A stretch of DNA of 64,000 nt from a bacterium (GCA_016125225.1 WGME01000003.1:682001-746000), one strand, 5' to 3'. Counted from the first letter of the stretch, positions 1 through 11,361 are shown. Translations and numbers: made by a program. Notes: generated from the sequence alone by a model not told the origin.

Positions 1-1023
1 CTTGCCCGTGATTTTCTTCAGCTCACGGATATAGTCGCCGGAACCGTAGGGACTTTCCACCTGACCGTAGCAGACGAGATTGCAGGTCGGCAGGAAAAAC
101 TCCTGCAGCATCTTCAGGCACTGGGTGTTGTCTTCCCCCCAGTTATCGCCATCGGAAAACTGGAAGACGTAAATGTTCCAGTCGCTGGGGGGGAAATCGC
201 GTTCGATGATCTGCCGCGTTTTGACATAGGCCGACGAAATCCTCGTGCCACCCGACTCGCGTGTGCGGTAGAACGTGTCTTCATCGACTTCGTAAGCCAC
301 AGCGTCATGCACGACATACCGCCGCTGAATGCCGTCATACTGACTCTTCAGCCAGGTATCGATCCAGAAGGCTTCCGTCCGGACAATTTCCTTCTGTTCG
401 TCAGTCATGGAACCGGAAACATCCATGACATAGACAATGGCAGCGTTGGCTTGGGGTTCGGGATTGTCGGTCCAGGAACGAAAGCGTTCGTCTTCCCGAG
501 TGGGAATGACGACGGGTTCACGCGGGTCGTAATCATTGGAGGAAATCAACCGTCGCAAAGCCCGTTTGTAGGTCCGCTTGAAATGCCGGAGAGAATCGGG
601 GCCGGTCTGGCGGATGCTGTCGTAGCGGGTCTTGATCGACTTGATTGAGTTCTGCCCCTTGGGCTCGATCTTCGGCAGTTGCAGTTCATTGCCGAGCATT
701 TCTGCGAGTTCATCAATCGTCAGTTCGGCTTCGCGGATGTGCTGACCGGCTTCATCGCCGGCTTGCCCCTGGCCATCTCCCTCATCGGGTGACTTGCCAA
801 TGGGCTGACCGACATCGCCCTCTCCCTGACCGACACCGCCCGAACCCTTTTTGCCATGCCGGAAATGGGGGATATCGATGTTGGGCACGGGAATGGAGAC
901 GACTTCGCGGCCCTGTTTGCCCAGCACTTCGCCGTGGGTGATGTACTTCTTAAGATTCTGCCGGACCTTGCCGCGCACAATCTCTTTGAAGCGCTGATTA
1001 TCGCGATCAATGGCACGGGTCAT
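1..1023 (-). CDS. DUF444 family protein (YeaH/YhbH type), C-terminus outside window
   Basis: The reading frame opens at an ATG at 1023 and runs off the left edge, so 341 N-terminal residues are visible. The start [15 protein letters not shown], a Gly-rich low-complexity stretch near residues 55-90, and a VWA/MIDAS-like DVSGS motif at about residue 201 fit the DUF444 family. Members of that family are encoded beside PrkA-type serine kinases in many bacteria (yeaG-yeaH in E. coli). Here it lies on the same strand, downstream of prkA, with one secreted-protein gene between them, so an operon-like layout is likely. The SpoVR-type partner that often completes the trio is not visible; it could lie beyond the left edge. 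The exact biochemical role of the family is not settled. Confidence 0.88.
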   Translation of the reverse strand, partial: MTRAIDRDNQRFKEIVRGKVRQNLKKYITHGEVLGKQGREVVSIPVPNIDIPHFRHGKKGSGGVGQGEGDVGQPIGKSPDEGDGQGQAGDEAGQHIREAELTIDELAEMLGNELQLPKIEPKGQNSIKSIKTRYDSIRQTGPDSLRHFKRTYKRALRRLISSNDYDPREPVVIPTREDERFRSWTDNPEPQANAAIVYVMDVSGSMTDEQKEIVRTEAFWIDTWLKSQYDGIQRRYVVHDAVAYEVDEDTFYRTRESGGTRISSAYVKTRQIIERDFPPSDWNIYVFQFSDGDNWGEDNTQCLKMLQEFFLPTCNLVCYGQVESPYGSGDYIRELKKITGK

Positions 1024-1069
1024 GGAAAAGGTCCACAGGGGTCAGGCATCAGGTTTCAGTGTCAGTACA

Positions 1070-1993
1070 TCACTTTGTCTGGAGCGATTTCAAATGTTCC
1101 AGGGCATCATGCACCCTTGCTGGGCGGTCAAATGTTCCTTGAGGGATCTCAGCCTCGGCGTTGACTCGGACATTGTGGAATGAAAAGCGTTGCACCCAAC
1201 TGACTCCATCATGCGTGAGCACGATGCAGGGAAGCTGCTCAGTAGGACGAAAAGCGACTCGCAATGTGCGTCGAGGGGCATGCATCATTGCGGGATCCTG
1301 CCGCGAGAGGAGGTCGATAATGACGTAATCAGAATCACAGAGTCGCAATTTGAAGGTGTAATCTGCCAATGGCTGATTGATCGGAAGGAAAAGCGGCATA
1401 ACCGCCTGGGGGGCATAATTTTTGCCAAAGAATTCGGCATTCCAATTCTGCCATGTCGTATTGACCGGATTTTTTGCGGAAGCTGGTTTCCATTCAATGA
1501 CTTCATAGATGGGATCATCATTGCGATCACCCCTTCCTACAAATATTTCGGTGGGGTTATCGATCACTGAGTAGGCGGGCATCTGTGAGACTGACGCGCT
1601 GGGTATGGTAGTCCATAAAAGTCGATCAACTCGCTGTCTGGATGTCTGGGAAGTCGCGCGGATTGGAGCCTGCGGCGAACGAACACTCCTCAAGTCAGCT
1701 GCTGAAGCGGGAAACTTCTCGTATGGGATCAATTGATACGCCCAGTTACTTCCATCACGATAACAGGAGCCGCGACCATAACTGACGCTCTGCAAGAGAC
1801 CGTTGCATTGTTGAATGTGGAACTCCGCCGAAAGCCGGGTCGCATCGTGAATGGCATCCGACCAGCGCGCGAGATAGGCCTGGACGATCGCGTCGTCGGC
1901 AGAGATGGGCCCAGTTGCCTGTTCCTGGGCGAACACGCTTGCCGCCACGGAACAAGTGGCCCACGCCACCAGGAGTCTTAATGTTGCTTTCAT
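1070..1993 (-). CDS. secreted protein of unknown function
   Basis: A 307-aa protein with a clear signal peptide (residues 1-22, ending ASVFAQ). The rest is soluble and has alternating hydrophobic patterns suggesting beta strands. The general shape (signal peptide, an early helix with 'QAYLARWSDAIHDATRLSAEF', then sheets) recalls the LolA-like planctomycete proteins, but I cannot confirm homology. It sits between prkA (91 bp upstream) and the DUF444 gene (46 bp downstream) on the same strand, so co-transcription is plausible even though the flanking proteins are cytoplasmic. No catalytic motif is recognisable. It may be a late insertion into the prkA-DUF444 unit. Confidence 0.8.
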   Translation of the reverse strand: MKATLRLLVAWATCSVAASVFAQEQATGPISADDAIVQAYLARWSDAIHDATRLSAEFHIQQCNGLLQSVSYGRGSCYRDGSNWAYQLIPYEKFPASAADLRSVRSPQAPIRATSQTSRQRVDRLLWTTIPSASVSQMPAYSVIDNPTEIFVGRGDRNDDPIYEVIEWKPASAKNPVNTTWQNWNAEFFGKNYAPQAVMPLFLPINQPLADYTFKLRLCDSDYVIIDLLSRQDPAMMHAPRRTLRVAFRPTEQLPCIVLTHDGVSWVQRFSFHNVRVNAEAEIPQGTFDRPARVHDALEHLKSLQTK

Positions 1994-2083
1994 CCCTGAA
2001 CCTGCATTCCAACGGATCAGCCTTCAGCGAACCTCTTCCTGTGGAATCACATATCATGAAATCTCGAGCTGCGTAACAACCGC

Positions 2084-4135
<2,052 letters not shown>

Positions 4136-4684
4136 AGGACCGCTCCTTCAGTAACAAGGGAATGGATCGTTGATGTAGTTGCGTGCGATTGAGCGTCGTT
4201 TCTCCAAAACGCTTCATCTCAAGTTCACAGGCAGATCACGGCGCAGCCAAGAGCCGGGCGAGATCTGAAGTTGGGAACCCAGGAGGAAGCTGACCGTCCC
4301 TGGTCGCCAGCACGAAGGTGGGAAAGATCAAGTTTGGCCAGCCGCTCAGGCGTGTTTGGCCTAAAACCACGAGTCGCGAATCACTTGCCAACTCGCAACG
4401 CAGATCGTTGCGACTCTTCCAGAATCAGCAGACGATAGTACCCATGACACCGCTTCCTTTCGGCGCAGCCCCTGAAGTTTACTGGGGCATCTGGAATTAT
4501 CCCATGTTCCGTCGTCGTGGCAATATCAACTTTCGCCACGAGGTTGAAGAAAAAGCAGGCAAACCTGCTCGCTGACGTTGCAGAACTCGGAACCACAACG
4601 TCAATCTACTCCTTTCGCACAACCTTGAAGCAACTCGCGGACCAACAACTGACGCGTTTTCATACGAAATAATCGCATACCACC
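4136..4684. other. intergenic, about 550 bp, divergent promoters expected
   Basis: This gap separates prkA (minus) from truD (plus) and should hold both promoters. An 85-codon frame at 4318-4575 (plus) and overlapping minus-strand frames have no recognisable protein character and no convincing ribosome binding site, so I do not call a gene. I see no strong hairpin or repeat. Confidence 0.5.
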
Positions 4685-5803
4685 ATGAACTCTTCCCCCT
4701 CGTCTCTTCCTCGACACACCTCTGCACTCCCGGTTCGCCTGAGTGGCGATTGCAAGGCTACACCTGCAGACTTCGTCGTCGAAGAAATCCCGGCGTATCT
4801 CCCCAGCGGTGAAGGCGAACACCTTTACCTCTGGATTGAAAAATGTGATGTCGCCGCTGAGCAACTGCTGAAGCACATCGCCCGGACACTGGACATCTCA
4901 CAAGGCGATATCGGTTGCGCGGGACTCAAGGATCGACGAGCCAAGACACGGCAATGGGTTTCCGTTCCCGCCAAACTGGAACATCTGGTTCCGCAGATTT
5001 CGACCGACCGGATTCAGGTTCTGGACCAGCGTCGGCACGGCAACAAATTGCGAACAGGACACTTGGCGGGCAATCGCTTTTCGATTCTGGTCACGCAGTT
5101 GCGGCAGATCGATGAAGCTAGAGCCCAGCAACCGGTGGAGCCTGCATCGTTGTTGGAACAGCTAACACCAGCGATCGAGTTCCTGGCCACTTCCGGCTTC
5201 GCCAATTACTTCGGCGACCAGCGATTTGGTCGCGACGGTGAGACGCTGCAACTGGGGTACGACTTACTGACGGGCAAAGCTACCCCCCGTGATATTCCCT
5301 ATTCCCGCCGGAAATTTCTGTTGAAGCTGGCCGTGTCAGCCGTTCAATCCGACCTCTTCAATCGGGCCTTGGTTGAACGGATTACCGATGGCCTGGCGAC
5401 AACGGTTCTCGCGGGCGATGTGATGGAACTCGTCGCCAGTGGTGGCAAGTTCGTCGCGGAAGATGTGGCCATGGAGCAGCCACGAGCCGCTGCCGGAGAG
5501 ACGGCCATCACCGGCCCTCTTTTCGGCATGAAAATGAAGGCGGCAACGGGTGTTCCGGGACAGCGCGAGGCGGCAATTCTCGCTCGGGCGGGGCTTACCA
5601 GTCAGAACCTGGAGCTCTACCCCGACCTTTTGTCTGGGACGCGTCGCCCATATCTGATTCGCCCCAGAGAGCTGCAGGTTCGAGCCGAGGCTGATGGCCT
5701 GCGATGGGAATTCACTTTGCCCCCGGGTGTGTATGCGACCACGTTGCTGGAAGAGGTATTCGAGTTGACGTCTGGCCAGTCCGGAACAGAACCGGTGGGA
5801 TAA
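4685..5803 (+). CDS. truD: tRNA pseudouridine(13) synthase TruD
   Basis: A 372-aa protein that isomerises uridine 13 of certain tRNAs to pseudouridine. The diagnostic motif GLKDRRAKTRQW (residues 80-91) carries the catalytic aspartate D83, and the FANYFGDQRFG motif follows near residue 174. Length and layout, including the inserted TRUD domain in the C-terminal half, match the family. The start ATG at 4685 has no obvious Shine-Dalgarno sequence, but the protein begins a normal distance before the conserved core. It is not obviously in an operon; the small membrane-protein gene follows after about 100 bp. Confidence 0.95.
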   Translation: MNSSPSSLPRHTSALPVRLSGDCKATPADFVVEEIPAYLPSGEGEHLYLWIEKCDVAAEQLLKHIARTLDISQGDIGCAGLKDRRAKTRQWVSVPAKLEHLVPQISTDRIQVLDQRRHGNKLRTGHLAGNRFSILVTQLRQIDEARAQQPVEPASLLEQLTPAIEFLATSGFANYFGDQRFGRDGETLQLGYDLLTGKATPRDIPYSRRKFLLKLAVSAVQSDLFNRALVERITDGLATTVLAGDVMELVASGGKFVAEDVAMEQPRAAAGETAITGPLFGMKMKAATGVPGQREAAILARAGLTSQNLELYPDLLSGTRRPYLIRPRELQVRAEADGLRWEFTLPPGVYATTLLEEVFELTSGQSGTEPVG

Positions 5804-5901
5804 CCGAAAATCAATCTGTCCCCCCTTTCATGCAGATTTCTGGTTGTTATGATGAAATAAGACAACATCCCCTCGTCGTAGATCAGCAGGAGCATTTCAT
5901 C

Positions 5902-6384
5902 ATGTCGCCATGGCTCATTCTGGGGGGGATTGTCATCGCGTTGGGTCTACTTGCTGCAGCGGCGATTCCCCTTGCCAAAAATATGCGACGGCGAGAAACG
6001 CAGCAGGCCGTGAAGCTGTTCCGGCTCCGCCGCGAGATGCTGGAAGCCCGGTTCTTCGATCTCGCTCGGACTCAAGGGAAACCTCGCGATCTGCGCTGGC
6101 TGGAATGCGACTGGCAGAACGGTGTGACCTTCGCCCGCGATAAGCAATCAGGGCTGATCACCGCATTTGTCGCCGTTAACATCCGCTTTGAAGCCATTGA
6201 AGGGGGCGACATGGAAGGCGTTGCCGCCGTGGGGACGGTTCGCGATGCTGTCGCCGTCTTCCACTTCCGGCAGGGCGTGTGGGGCACCGGCGGACGGGCT
6301 CTCTTCAATATGAATCCCGAAGATGCGTTGCGGAATCTCGCCGGGCAATATGAACCGCTACCAGCCGAACTGATGGCGGGTTGA
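5902..6384 (+). CDS. small membrane-anchored protein, function unknown
   Basis: A 160-aa protein starting MSPWLILGGIVIALGLLAAA, with one N-terminal membrane span (about residues 4-27), a basic turn (RRRET), then a soluble domain of about 130 residues with beta-rich spacing. The start at 5902 is preferred over the frame's earlier ATG at 5704, because the earlier part overlaps truD and has no protein character. A single span at the N-terminus followed by a basic cluster suggests a cytoplasmic domain tethered to the membrane. Same strand as truD and as the dehydrogenase that follows 73 bp later. I do not recognise the family. Confidence 0.75.
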   Translation: MSPWLILGGIVIALGLLAAAAIPLAKNMRRRETQQAVKLFRLRREMLEARFFDLARTQGKPRDLRWLECDWQNGVTFARDKQSGLITAFVAVNIRFEAIEGGDMEGVAAVGTVRDAVAVFHFRQGVWGTGGRALFNMNPEDALRNLAGQYEPLPAELMAG

Positions 6385-6457
6385 TGGCCCGCGTTCCAAC
6401 AACTCTCTCCGCGATCCCTCGCTGATCGACCTTATCACTCCCGACGGGAATCACTGC

Positions 6458-7663
6458 GTGCGTTCATTCTGGAACTTCTATTCTGCGGGCCGGATTGTCT
6501 TCGGCTCCGGCTCGGTCCAGCATCTGGCTCATTTTCTTGAACCCTGGTCGCCGCGCAAAGTCCTCGTGATTGCCGATCGCATTCTGCAAGAGGTCGGTGT
6601 GGTGACGCAGGTGACCGAACCACTGAAAGCGGCGGGAATCGAAGTGGGTGTTTCTCTGGATGGGGAACCCGAACCCACGTTCGCCACGGCGGACAAGTGC
6701 ATCTCGGCAGCAAAGTCATTTCAACCCGATGTCATCATCGGGCTGGGCGGCGGCAGCAACATGGATGTCGCCAAGATCACCGCCGCGGTGATCACTCATG
6801 GGGGGCATTTCTCAGACAATTTCGGCTTCGGCAAAGTGCCCGGACCGGTATTGCCCTTGGTTTGCATACCCACGACATCAGGCACCGGCAGCGAAGTTTC
6901 CCACGCCGCGGTCCTCACCGATCAGGCGAACCACATCAAGGTCAGCACGCTGAGTCATTACCTGCGGCCAGCCCTGGCAGTGGTTGATCCCAAGTTGACA
7001 GTTACATGTCCACCCAAACCGACGGCGGACAGCGGCATCGACGCGTTGACGCATGCCATCGAAGCCTACACGGCGACCTATTACAACGAGATGCCCATCG
7101 CGGCCGATGAACCGTTTCCCTATGACGGCAAGCATGTGATGGGCGATGTCTGTGCCGAGAAGGCGATTTCGCTGGTCGGTCAGCATCTGGTAAAGGCAGT
7201 GAAAGAGCCGCAGAATCTTGCCGCGCGGGAAGGGATGTCGCTGGCCGCGACACTCGCCGGGCTGGCCTTCTCGAATTGTGCGGTAGCCGTGGTGCATGCC
7301 CTGGAATACCCGTTGGGCGGTGCGGTGCATGTCTCACACGGGGCCGGCAATGGCCTGCTGCTACCCTATGTCATGCGGTACAACCTCCCCGCGCGGACCA
7401 AGGAATTCGCCCGCATCGCGGAACTTTTGGGTGCAGACACCACCGGAGTCACCGAAGCCGTTGCTGCCGAACGTGCGATTGCATCCGTCGAACAACTGCG
7501 GTGTGACATCGGTATCCCGGAACGGTTGCGTGATCTCGGCGTCACCCGCGATCAACTCCCGACTTTCGCCCAGAAGGCCTTCGGCATCACCCGGCTCATG
7601 CTCCTCAACGGCCGCAAACCGACCGAAGCCGACTTGCTGGCGATTCTCGAAGAAGCATTTTAA
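6458..7663 (+). CDS. iron-containing alcohol dehydrogenase, HOT-like subclass
   Basis: A 401-aa protein with a GTG start at 6458. It has the family's NAD(P)-binding GGGSNMDVAK, the PTTSGTGSE loop and the DSGIDALTHAIEAY metal-site segment. The later metal-site segment reads HALEYPLGG then HVSHG, so the usual third histidine ligand (HxxxH-PLG in FucO-type enzymes) is a tyrosine. The human hydroxyacid-oxoacid transhydrogenase ADHFE1 also has tyrosine here (GMSYPIS, from memory), so this looks like that branch rather than a classical Fe-alcohol dehydrogenase. Expected chemistry is NAD(P)-linked oxidation of a small alcohol or hydroxy acid in the cytoplasm; the substrate is unknown. A perfect hairpin follows the stop codon directly. 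Confidence 0.9.
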   Translation: MRSFWNFYSAGRIVFGSGSVQHLAHFLEPWSPRKVLVIADRILQEVGVVTQVTEPLKAAGIEVGVSLDGEPEPTFATADKCISAAKSFQPDVIIGLGGGSNMDVAKITAAVITHGGHFSDNFGFGKVPGPVLPLVCIPTTSGTGSEVSHAAVLTDQANHIKVSTLSHYLRPALAVVDPKLTVTCPPKPTADSGIDALTHAIEAYTATYYNEMPIAADEPFPYDGKHVMGDVCAEKAISLVGQHLVKAVKEPQNLAAREGMSLAATLAGLAFSNCAVAVVHALEYPLGGAVHVSHGAGNGLLLPYVMRYNLPARTKEFARIAELLGADTTGVTEAVAAERAIASVEQLRCDIGIPERLRDLGVTRDQLPTFAQKAFGITRLMLLNGRKPTEADLLAILEEAF

Positions 7664-7664
7664 T

Positions 7665-7694
7665 GAAGCCCAGGGAATGCGTTCCCTGGGCTTC
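7665..7694. terminator. perfect 13-bp hairpin between convergent genes
   Basis: Arms 7665-7677 and 7682-7694 are fully complementary around a TGCG loop. The hairpin starts 2 bp after the dehydrogenase stop and ends 9 bp before the esterase stop, so it could end transcription from both sides, although no long T-run follows. Its core (GCCCAGGGA...TCCCTGGGC) recurs at 17390-17413, so it also belongs to a repeat family. Confidence 0.65.
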
Positions 7695-7703
7695 GCAAGT
7701 CCA

Positions 7704-8963
7704 TCACTGGGGCAACGCGGCGTCCGCGAAGTCGAGAATCTTCACCCAGAACTTGCGATTCAGCGTGTGCTTTTCGTTGAGGCGGTATTGCAGGATCGAA
7801 CCGAAGTTCGGGCCAACGATCGGTTCGTCATCTTGCACGAGTCCCGTTCCTTGGAGCCCCTGCGCACCCAGCAGCTTGTAAACCGGATCAGCCCCCTTCA
7901 GCGTGTCGAGAGAACGCGGGAAATTCGCCCACGGGTCTTGCGATCCTTCGGTATCAAGAATCAAACGCGGTGCCACCAACGCCGCGACACAGTGCTGATC
8001 GAATGGCAGGCGGGCTTCGTTGTCGCCGAACTTGACGAACTCATCATTGAACCAGTGCGGAAAGACGCGGTTGATGCGCTCGACCGTTTCCTGATCGCTG
8101 TCTCGGCTCAATGCCATGCCGCCGGTTCCCGATTGATGGGGCACCGCGAGGGCGATGCGTTCATCCTGAGCCGCCGCCCATAACGCCGTCTTTCCTCGTC
8201 GAGAGTGACCAATCACGCAGATGCGTTGCGGATCAATCTGGTCATCGGTCACCAAGTAATCGACGCACCGCTGAAAGCCCCAGGCCCAAGCCGCAATGGT
8301 GCCCCATCGCGACGTTTCCGGGACATCGGGCATGGGATAGTACGGATGAATGCCGTCGGTGAAGTCATGCTTGTCGGGATCAAGTTCGCTCTGATGGAAG
8401 GTCGCAAAGGCATAGCCGCGCGAGAGGATGGTATCGACACACCAGAAATCGACCCGCGAGCCACGAATGTTCTCGGGCACCTTGTCGGTGTTGATGACGT
8501 GCGGCTGGATGGTGACGGCTTCATCAGCGACGACTTCCGCATTGCCCGAACTGTTGATGCCGAGAAAGACCGGCACTTTGCCCTCAGCCGCTTTCGGTAC
8601 AAACAAGGCCAGATGCAGTCGCGGGGCATCGTCCGGCAGGTCAACGAATCGGATCTCAATTTCTTTGAGTGTCGCGAGCCCATTCACGACATTTTCAGCC
8701 GTCCTGGTCACCGTGAAAGAGAGCTTCGGTGCCGCGGGAGCCTGGCCATACATATAATGGGTGACGAGTGCCAGCAGTTCCGGCCGTCGCTGTGTTTTCC
8801 ATTGTTCCGCTGTGGTGACCTTGGTGCCATCGAGCATCACCAGCGGATCGGGCAATTCGGCTCGCACCGGAAGTTGCTCCACCGGCGGAAACTCCGCCGC
8901 ATGAGACAACGCAGCACAGAACATCAGCCACGAACTCAACAGCAAAAACCCACGGCCCCGCAT
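7704..8963 (-). CDS. secreted esterase, glucuronoyl-esterase (CE15)-like
   Basis: A 419-aa alpha/beta hydrolase with a signal peptide (residues 1-22, ending SHAA). The nucleophile elbow reads GHSRRGK (Ser at about residue 253), the arginine-containing form typical of CE15 glucuronoyl esterases. The late segment FDQHCVAALVAPR supplies the probable catalytic histidine, and DTEGSQDPWAN resembles the conserved CE15 region before it. CE15 enzymes cut ester links between lignin and glucuronoxylan; planctomycetes often carry paralogs of unknown substrate. Start ATG at 8963 has GAGGAG 8 nt upstream. The gene faces the dehydrogenase and shares a terminator hairpin with it. Confidence 0.87.
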   Translation of the reverse strand: MRGRGFLLLSSWLMFCAALSHAAEFPPVEQLPVRAELPDPLVMLDGTKVTTAEQWKTQRRPELLALVTHYMYGQAPAAPKLSFTVTRTAENVVNGLATLKEIEIRFVDLPDDAPRLHLALFVPKAAEGKVPVFLGINSSGNAEVVADEAVTIQPHVINTDKVPENIRGSRVDFWCVDTILSRGYAFATFHQSELDPDKHDFTDGIHPYYPMPDVPETSRWGTIAAWAWGFQRCVDYLVTDDQIDPQRICVIGHSRRGKTALWAAAQDERIALAVPHQSGTGGMALSRDSDQETVERINRVFPHWFNDEFVKFGDNEARLPFDQHCVAALVAPRLILDTEGSQDPWANFPRSLDTLKGADPVYKLLGAQGLQGTGLVQDDEPIVGPNFGSILQYRLNEKHTLNRKFWVKILDFADAALPQ

Positions 8964-9342
8964 CGGTGCAACTCCTCAGTTGTGGTGACTGTCTGACAAC
9001 GCCGTCAGCATAATCCAACACGATCAGGATTACATTCCCCAAGGAATTGACCGGTCTGTGCCTGCGATCGATGGGATAGCGGGACCTACGATGCTCACTT
9101 CCATAGATCGTAGCTACCCCTTTTTTCGGAACGAGGATTAGGCATCGCCCTCAAAGATCGCCCGCGTCACAACTAAGTCAAATGTAATGGCGTGAGAACG
9201 ATGTCAGCCTCGCTTGCACAATTGACAGGGACCGTTCTCGTATCGGTGTTGACAATTCAGTGGTGCACCCTGACAGTGAGTGCATCACTTACCGCTCTTC
9301 GGCTGTCGAATACCTGCAATACAATGAGAAGGTGAGAATCAA
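8964..9342. other. intergenic, 379 bp, divergent
   Basis: Lies between the esterase (minus) and the small secreted protein (plus). The only structure I see is a 7-bp inverted repeat CTACGAT (9086-9092) / ATCGTAG (9107-9113) with a 14-nt loop. No open frame has protein character. Confidence 0.4.
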
Positions 9343-9777
9343 ATGCTTCATCGGTTGCCGGTTCTGTTGTTGCTGATCCTTTCCGTTGCCGCCGTTTCAG
9401 CGATGTCTCAACTATCGACTGCCGAAACGAAGAGTGGCGCACATTCTCCGAAGATCAGGGAATTGCTAAAAGCGCGTCGCGATGTCATGGCGAAACGAGT
9501 CGAGATTTTCGAAGCCCAATTCCATAATGCTCAGATTTCCCGGGTACCGGTGTTAGAAGCTCGTGATGAGCTTTTTGTCGCTGAGCTAGACCTTGCCGAA
9601 AATCGGGATGCTCGGATTGATCTACTCAAAGCACGCGTTGACAACCTGACGGAATATGAGGGCTCTTATATTGCGTTGAAACATATCGCACGGGCCAATG
9701 ATTTGGATATTCTGCAGGCGACCTCACGCAAACTTCTGGCGGAAATTGAACTTGAACGCGCATTAAGTGCCGAGTAG
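9343..9777 (+). CDS. small secreted helical protein, function unknown
   Basis: A 144-aa protein with a signal peptide (about residues 1-20, LLLLILSVAAVSAMS), then an almost wholly helical, charged body with heptad-like spacing and two related segments (LKARRDVMAKRVEIFEAQ near residue 40 and LLKARVDNLTEYEGSY near 93). This pattern resembles the helical hairpin of outer-membrane efflux (TolC-type) proteins, but it is far too short to be one. Start ATG at 9343 has AAGGTGAG about 8 nt upstream. Standalone gene between repeats. No function can be assigned. Confidence 0.75.
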   Translation: MLHRLPVLLLLILSVAAVSAMSQLSTAETKSGAHSPKIRELLKARRDVMAKRVEIFEAQFHNAQISRVPVLEARDELFVAELDLAENRDARIDLLKARVDNLTEYEGSYIALKHIARANDLDILQATSRKLLAEIELERALSAE

Positions 9778-9817
9778 AAATGCCGCCGCTCGTGATACCC
9801 TGGGACGTACATCAGTG

Positions 9818-9875
9818 CGTAGGCTGGGTTAGCCGACAGGCGAAGAAGTTGGGTTACTCTGCGCTAACCCAACCG
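9818..9875. repeat. short inverted repeat, GGGTTAGC type
   Basis: GGCTGGGTTAGC (9822-9833) is mirrored by GCTAACCCAACC (9863-9874) with one G-T wobble. It lies directly beside the broken FAA-hydrolase copy and may mark a rearrangement point. Confidence 0.5.
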
Positions 9876-9889
9876 ACATTTCCTAACCC

Positions 9890-10157
9890 TCACGCCTCCG
9901 CGGCGACATGGTTCTACAGCACGCCCATGTGTTCGATTTCGATTTCGACCGTGTCGCCATCCTGCATGAAGACCGGGGGTTTGCGGGCGGCGCCGACTCC
10001 TGGGGGGGGGGGCCGGTGAAGATCAGGTCGCCGGGTTCGAGGGTCATCAGTTGTGACACGTGACTGATGAGATGATCGATGCCGAAGATGAGTTCCTTCG
10101 TTCGCGAATCCTGCTTCGTTTTACCATTCAAGCGGCACTGCACGCGCAGCTCGTGTG
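9890..10157 (-). pseudogene. truncated, frameshifted copy of the FAA-hydrolase family gene 3' end
   Basis: About 268 bp closely match the last 89 codons of the intact gene at 16425-17288, including the stop codon position. Translation gives [20 protein letters not shown] and [13 protein letters not shown], almost identical to the intact protein, then goes out of frame. The frameshift lies in an 11-G run at 10002-10012, where the intact gene has 2 nt fewer (GGAGGGGTG). Similarity stops abruptly at the stop codon on one side and at about 10157 on the other. It has no start region. It is in the same orientation as the intact gene, so the two form a direct repeat flanking about 6.3 kb. Confidence 0.88.
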
Positions 10158-10299
10158 ACGGGTGACTGGGGGCGACCGATAGGAGTCTGTTTTTCACACA
10201 ATAAGATTGATTCCGGGACATACACGGAGTTGAATGACACCAGAATCCCGATCGCCCCTCGTCTCACTTTCCGGCCGATCACCTTTTGAGGAGTACAGC

Positions 10300-11277
10300 A
10301 TGCTTCGCTGGACCGCATTGACTCTTGGCCTGATGGCCTCGCAATTCGCTTTTGCCCAGGAGGCAGCCCCAAAGGCCGCCCCCAAAGCGGTGGCGAAGAA
10401 GGTGGCCAAGCCTCTCGAACCCGCGCCGACCCTGGCCGATGTCGCCTATGGCGAGCATCCTAAGCAGGTGATGCATTTCTGGAAGGCCGAGGGCGACGGG
10501 CCGCGGCCAGTATTGTTCTTCATTCATGGCGGCGGCTGGCAGGGGGGCAATCGCGACAGTGTCGCCGGGCTGCTGAAGGACATGCTGAAGAACGGCGTCT
10601 CGGTGGTTTCCGTCGAGTATCGGTTCATTCAGGAAGCGGTCGCCGAGGGGGTCACGCCTCCCGTGAAAGCCCCACTGCACGATGCCGCCCGAGCCTTGCA
10701 GTTCGTTCGCAGCAAGGCGGGTGAGTGGAACATTGATAAGGCACGCATCGCCGCATCGGGAGGCTCGGCTGGAGCCTGTTCGAGCTTGTGGCTCAATTTT
10801 CATGATGACCTCGCCGACCCGAACAGCAGCGACCCCATTGCCCGCGAATCGACCCGGTTGTTATGTGCCGCGGTGACCGGCGCCCAGACCACGCTCGACC
10901 CGCAGCAGATGGTCGAATGGACGCCGAACAGCCGTTACGGTGCCCACGCCTTCGGCATCTTCAAGGACGTCAATGGTAAGAAGCAACCCGACTTCGCCGA
11001 GTACCTGGCCAAGCGCGACACCATTCAGCCGTGGATCGTCGAGTACTCCCCGTATGCCCTCGTCACCAAGGACGACCCGCCGGCCTACCTCTTCTTCGGT
11101 GCTCCCCCCGCGTTGGGCCAGGACCAGAAAGACCCCACGCACACCTCCAACTTCGGCGTGAAACTGCAGGAACACATGCAAGCCACCGGCGTCCCCTGCG
11201 AACTCGTCTACCCCGGCGCCCCAAGCGTCGAACATCCAACCGTAAAAGATTATTTGCTGGCGAAGCTGAAGTCGTAA
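10300..11277 (+). CDS. secreted alpha/beta hydrolase (esterase/lipase-like)
   Basis: A 325-aa protein with a signal peptide ending ASQFAFAQ (about residue 20), then an Ala/Lys/Pro-rich linker. The oxyanion-hole motif HGGGWQGGN and the nucleophile motif GGSAG are those of carboxylesterases of the hormone-sensitive-lipase / feruloyl-esterase-like type. A late acidic region and H in SVEHPTVKDYL complete a plausible triad. The start at 10300 was chosen because GAGGAG precedes it and a signal peptide follows at once; the frame is open back to 10234. Standalone gene, transcribed away from the broken FAA copy. The substrate cannot be told from the sequence. Confidence 0.85.
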   Translation: MLRWTALTLGLMASQFAFAQEAAPKAAPKAVAKKVAKPLEPAPTLADVAYGEHPKQVMHFWKAEGDGPRPVLFFIHGGGWQGGNRDSVAGLLKDMLKNGVSVVSVEYRFIQEAVAEGVTPPVKAPLHDAARALQFVRSKAGEWNIDKARIAASGGSAGACSSLWLNFHDDLADPNSSDPIARESTRLLCAAVTGAQTTLDPQQMVEWTPNSRYGAHAFGIFKDVNGKKQPDFAEYLAKRDTIQPWIVEYSPYALVTKDDPPAYLFFGAPPALGQDQKDPTHTSNFGVKLQEHMQATGVPCELVYPGAPSVEHPTVKDYLLAKLKS

Positions 11278-11297
11278 TCGTTGAATGATTGTTGACA

Positions 11298-11361
11298 AGG
11301 TAGCGCCTGACTGCATCCGGAAACTCAATCTCCGATGCGTCAGCCAAAGCCTGACCTACAG
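11298..11361. repeat. imperfect inverted repeat (GTAGG...GACCTAC type)
   Basis: CTGACTGCATCCGGA on the left pairs imperfectly with TCCGATGCGTCAG on the right, and the outer bases read AGGTAG / GACCTAC. It lies between convergent gene ends and overlaps the stop region of the next gene, so it could double as a weak terminator. The assignment to a repeat family is by appearance only; there is no second clear copy in the window. Confidence 0.4.

Noticed and set aside
4318-4575. 85-codon frame in the prkA-truD gap
   Set aside because: No ribosome site, no recognisable protein pattern, and several competing frames of similar length.
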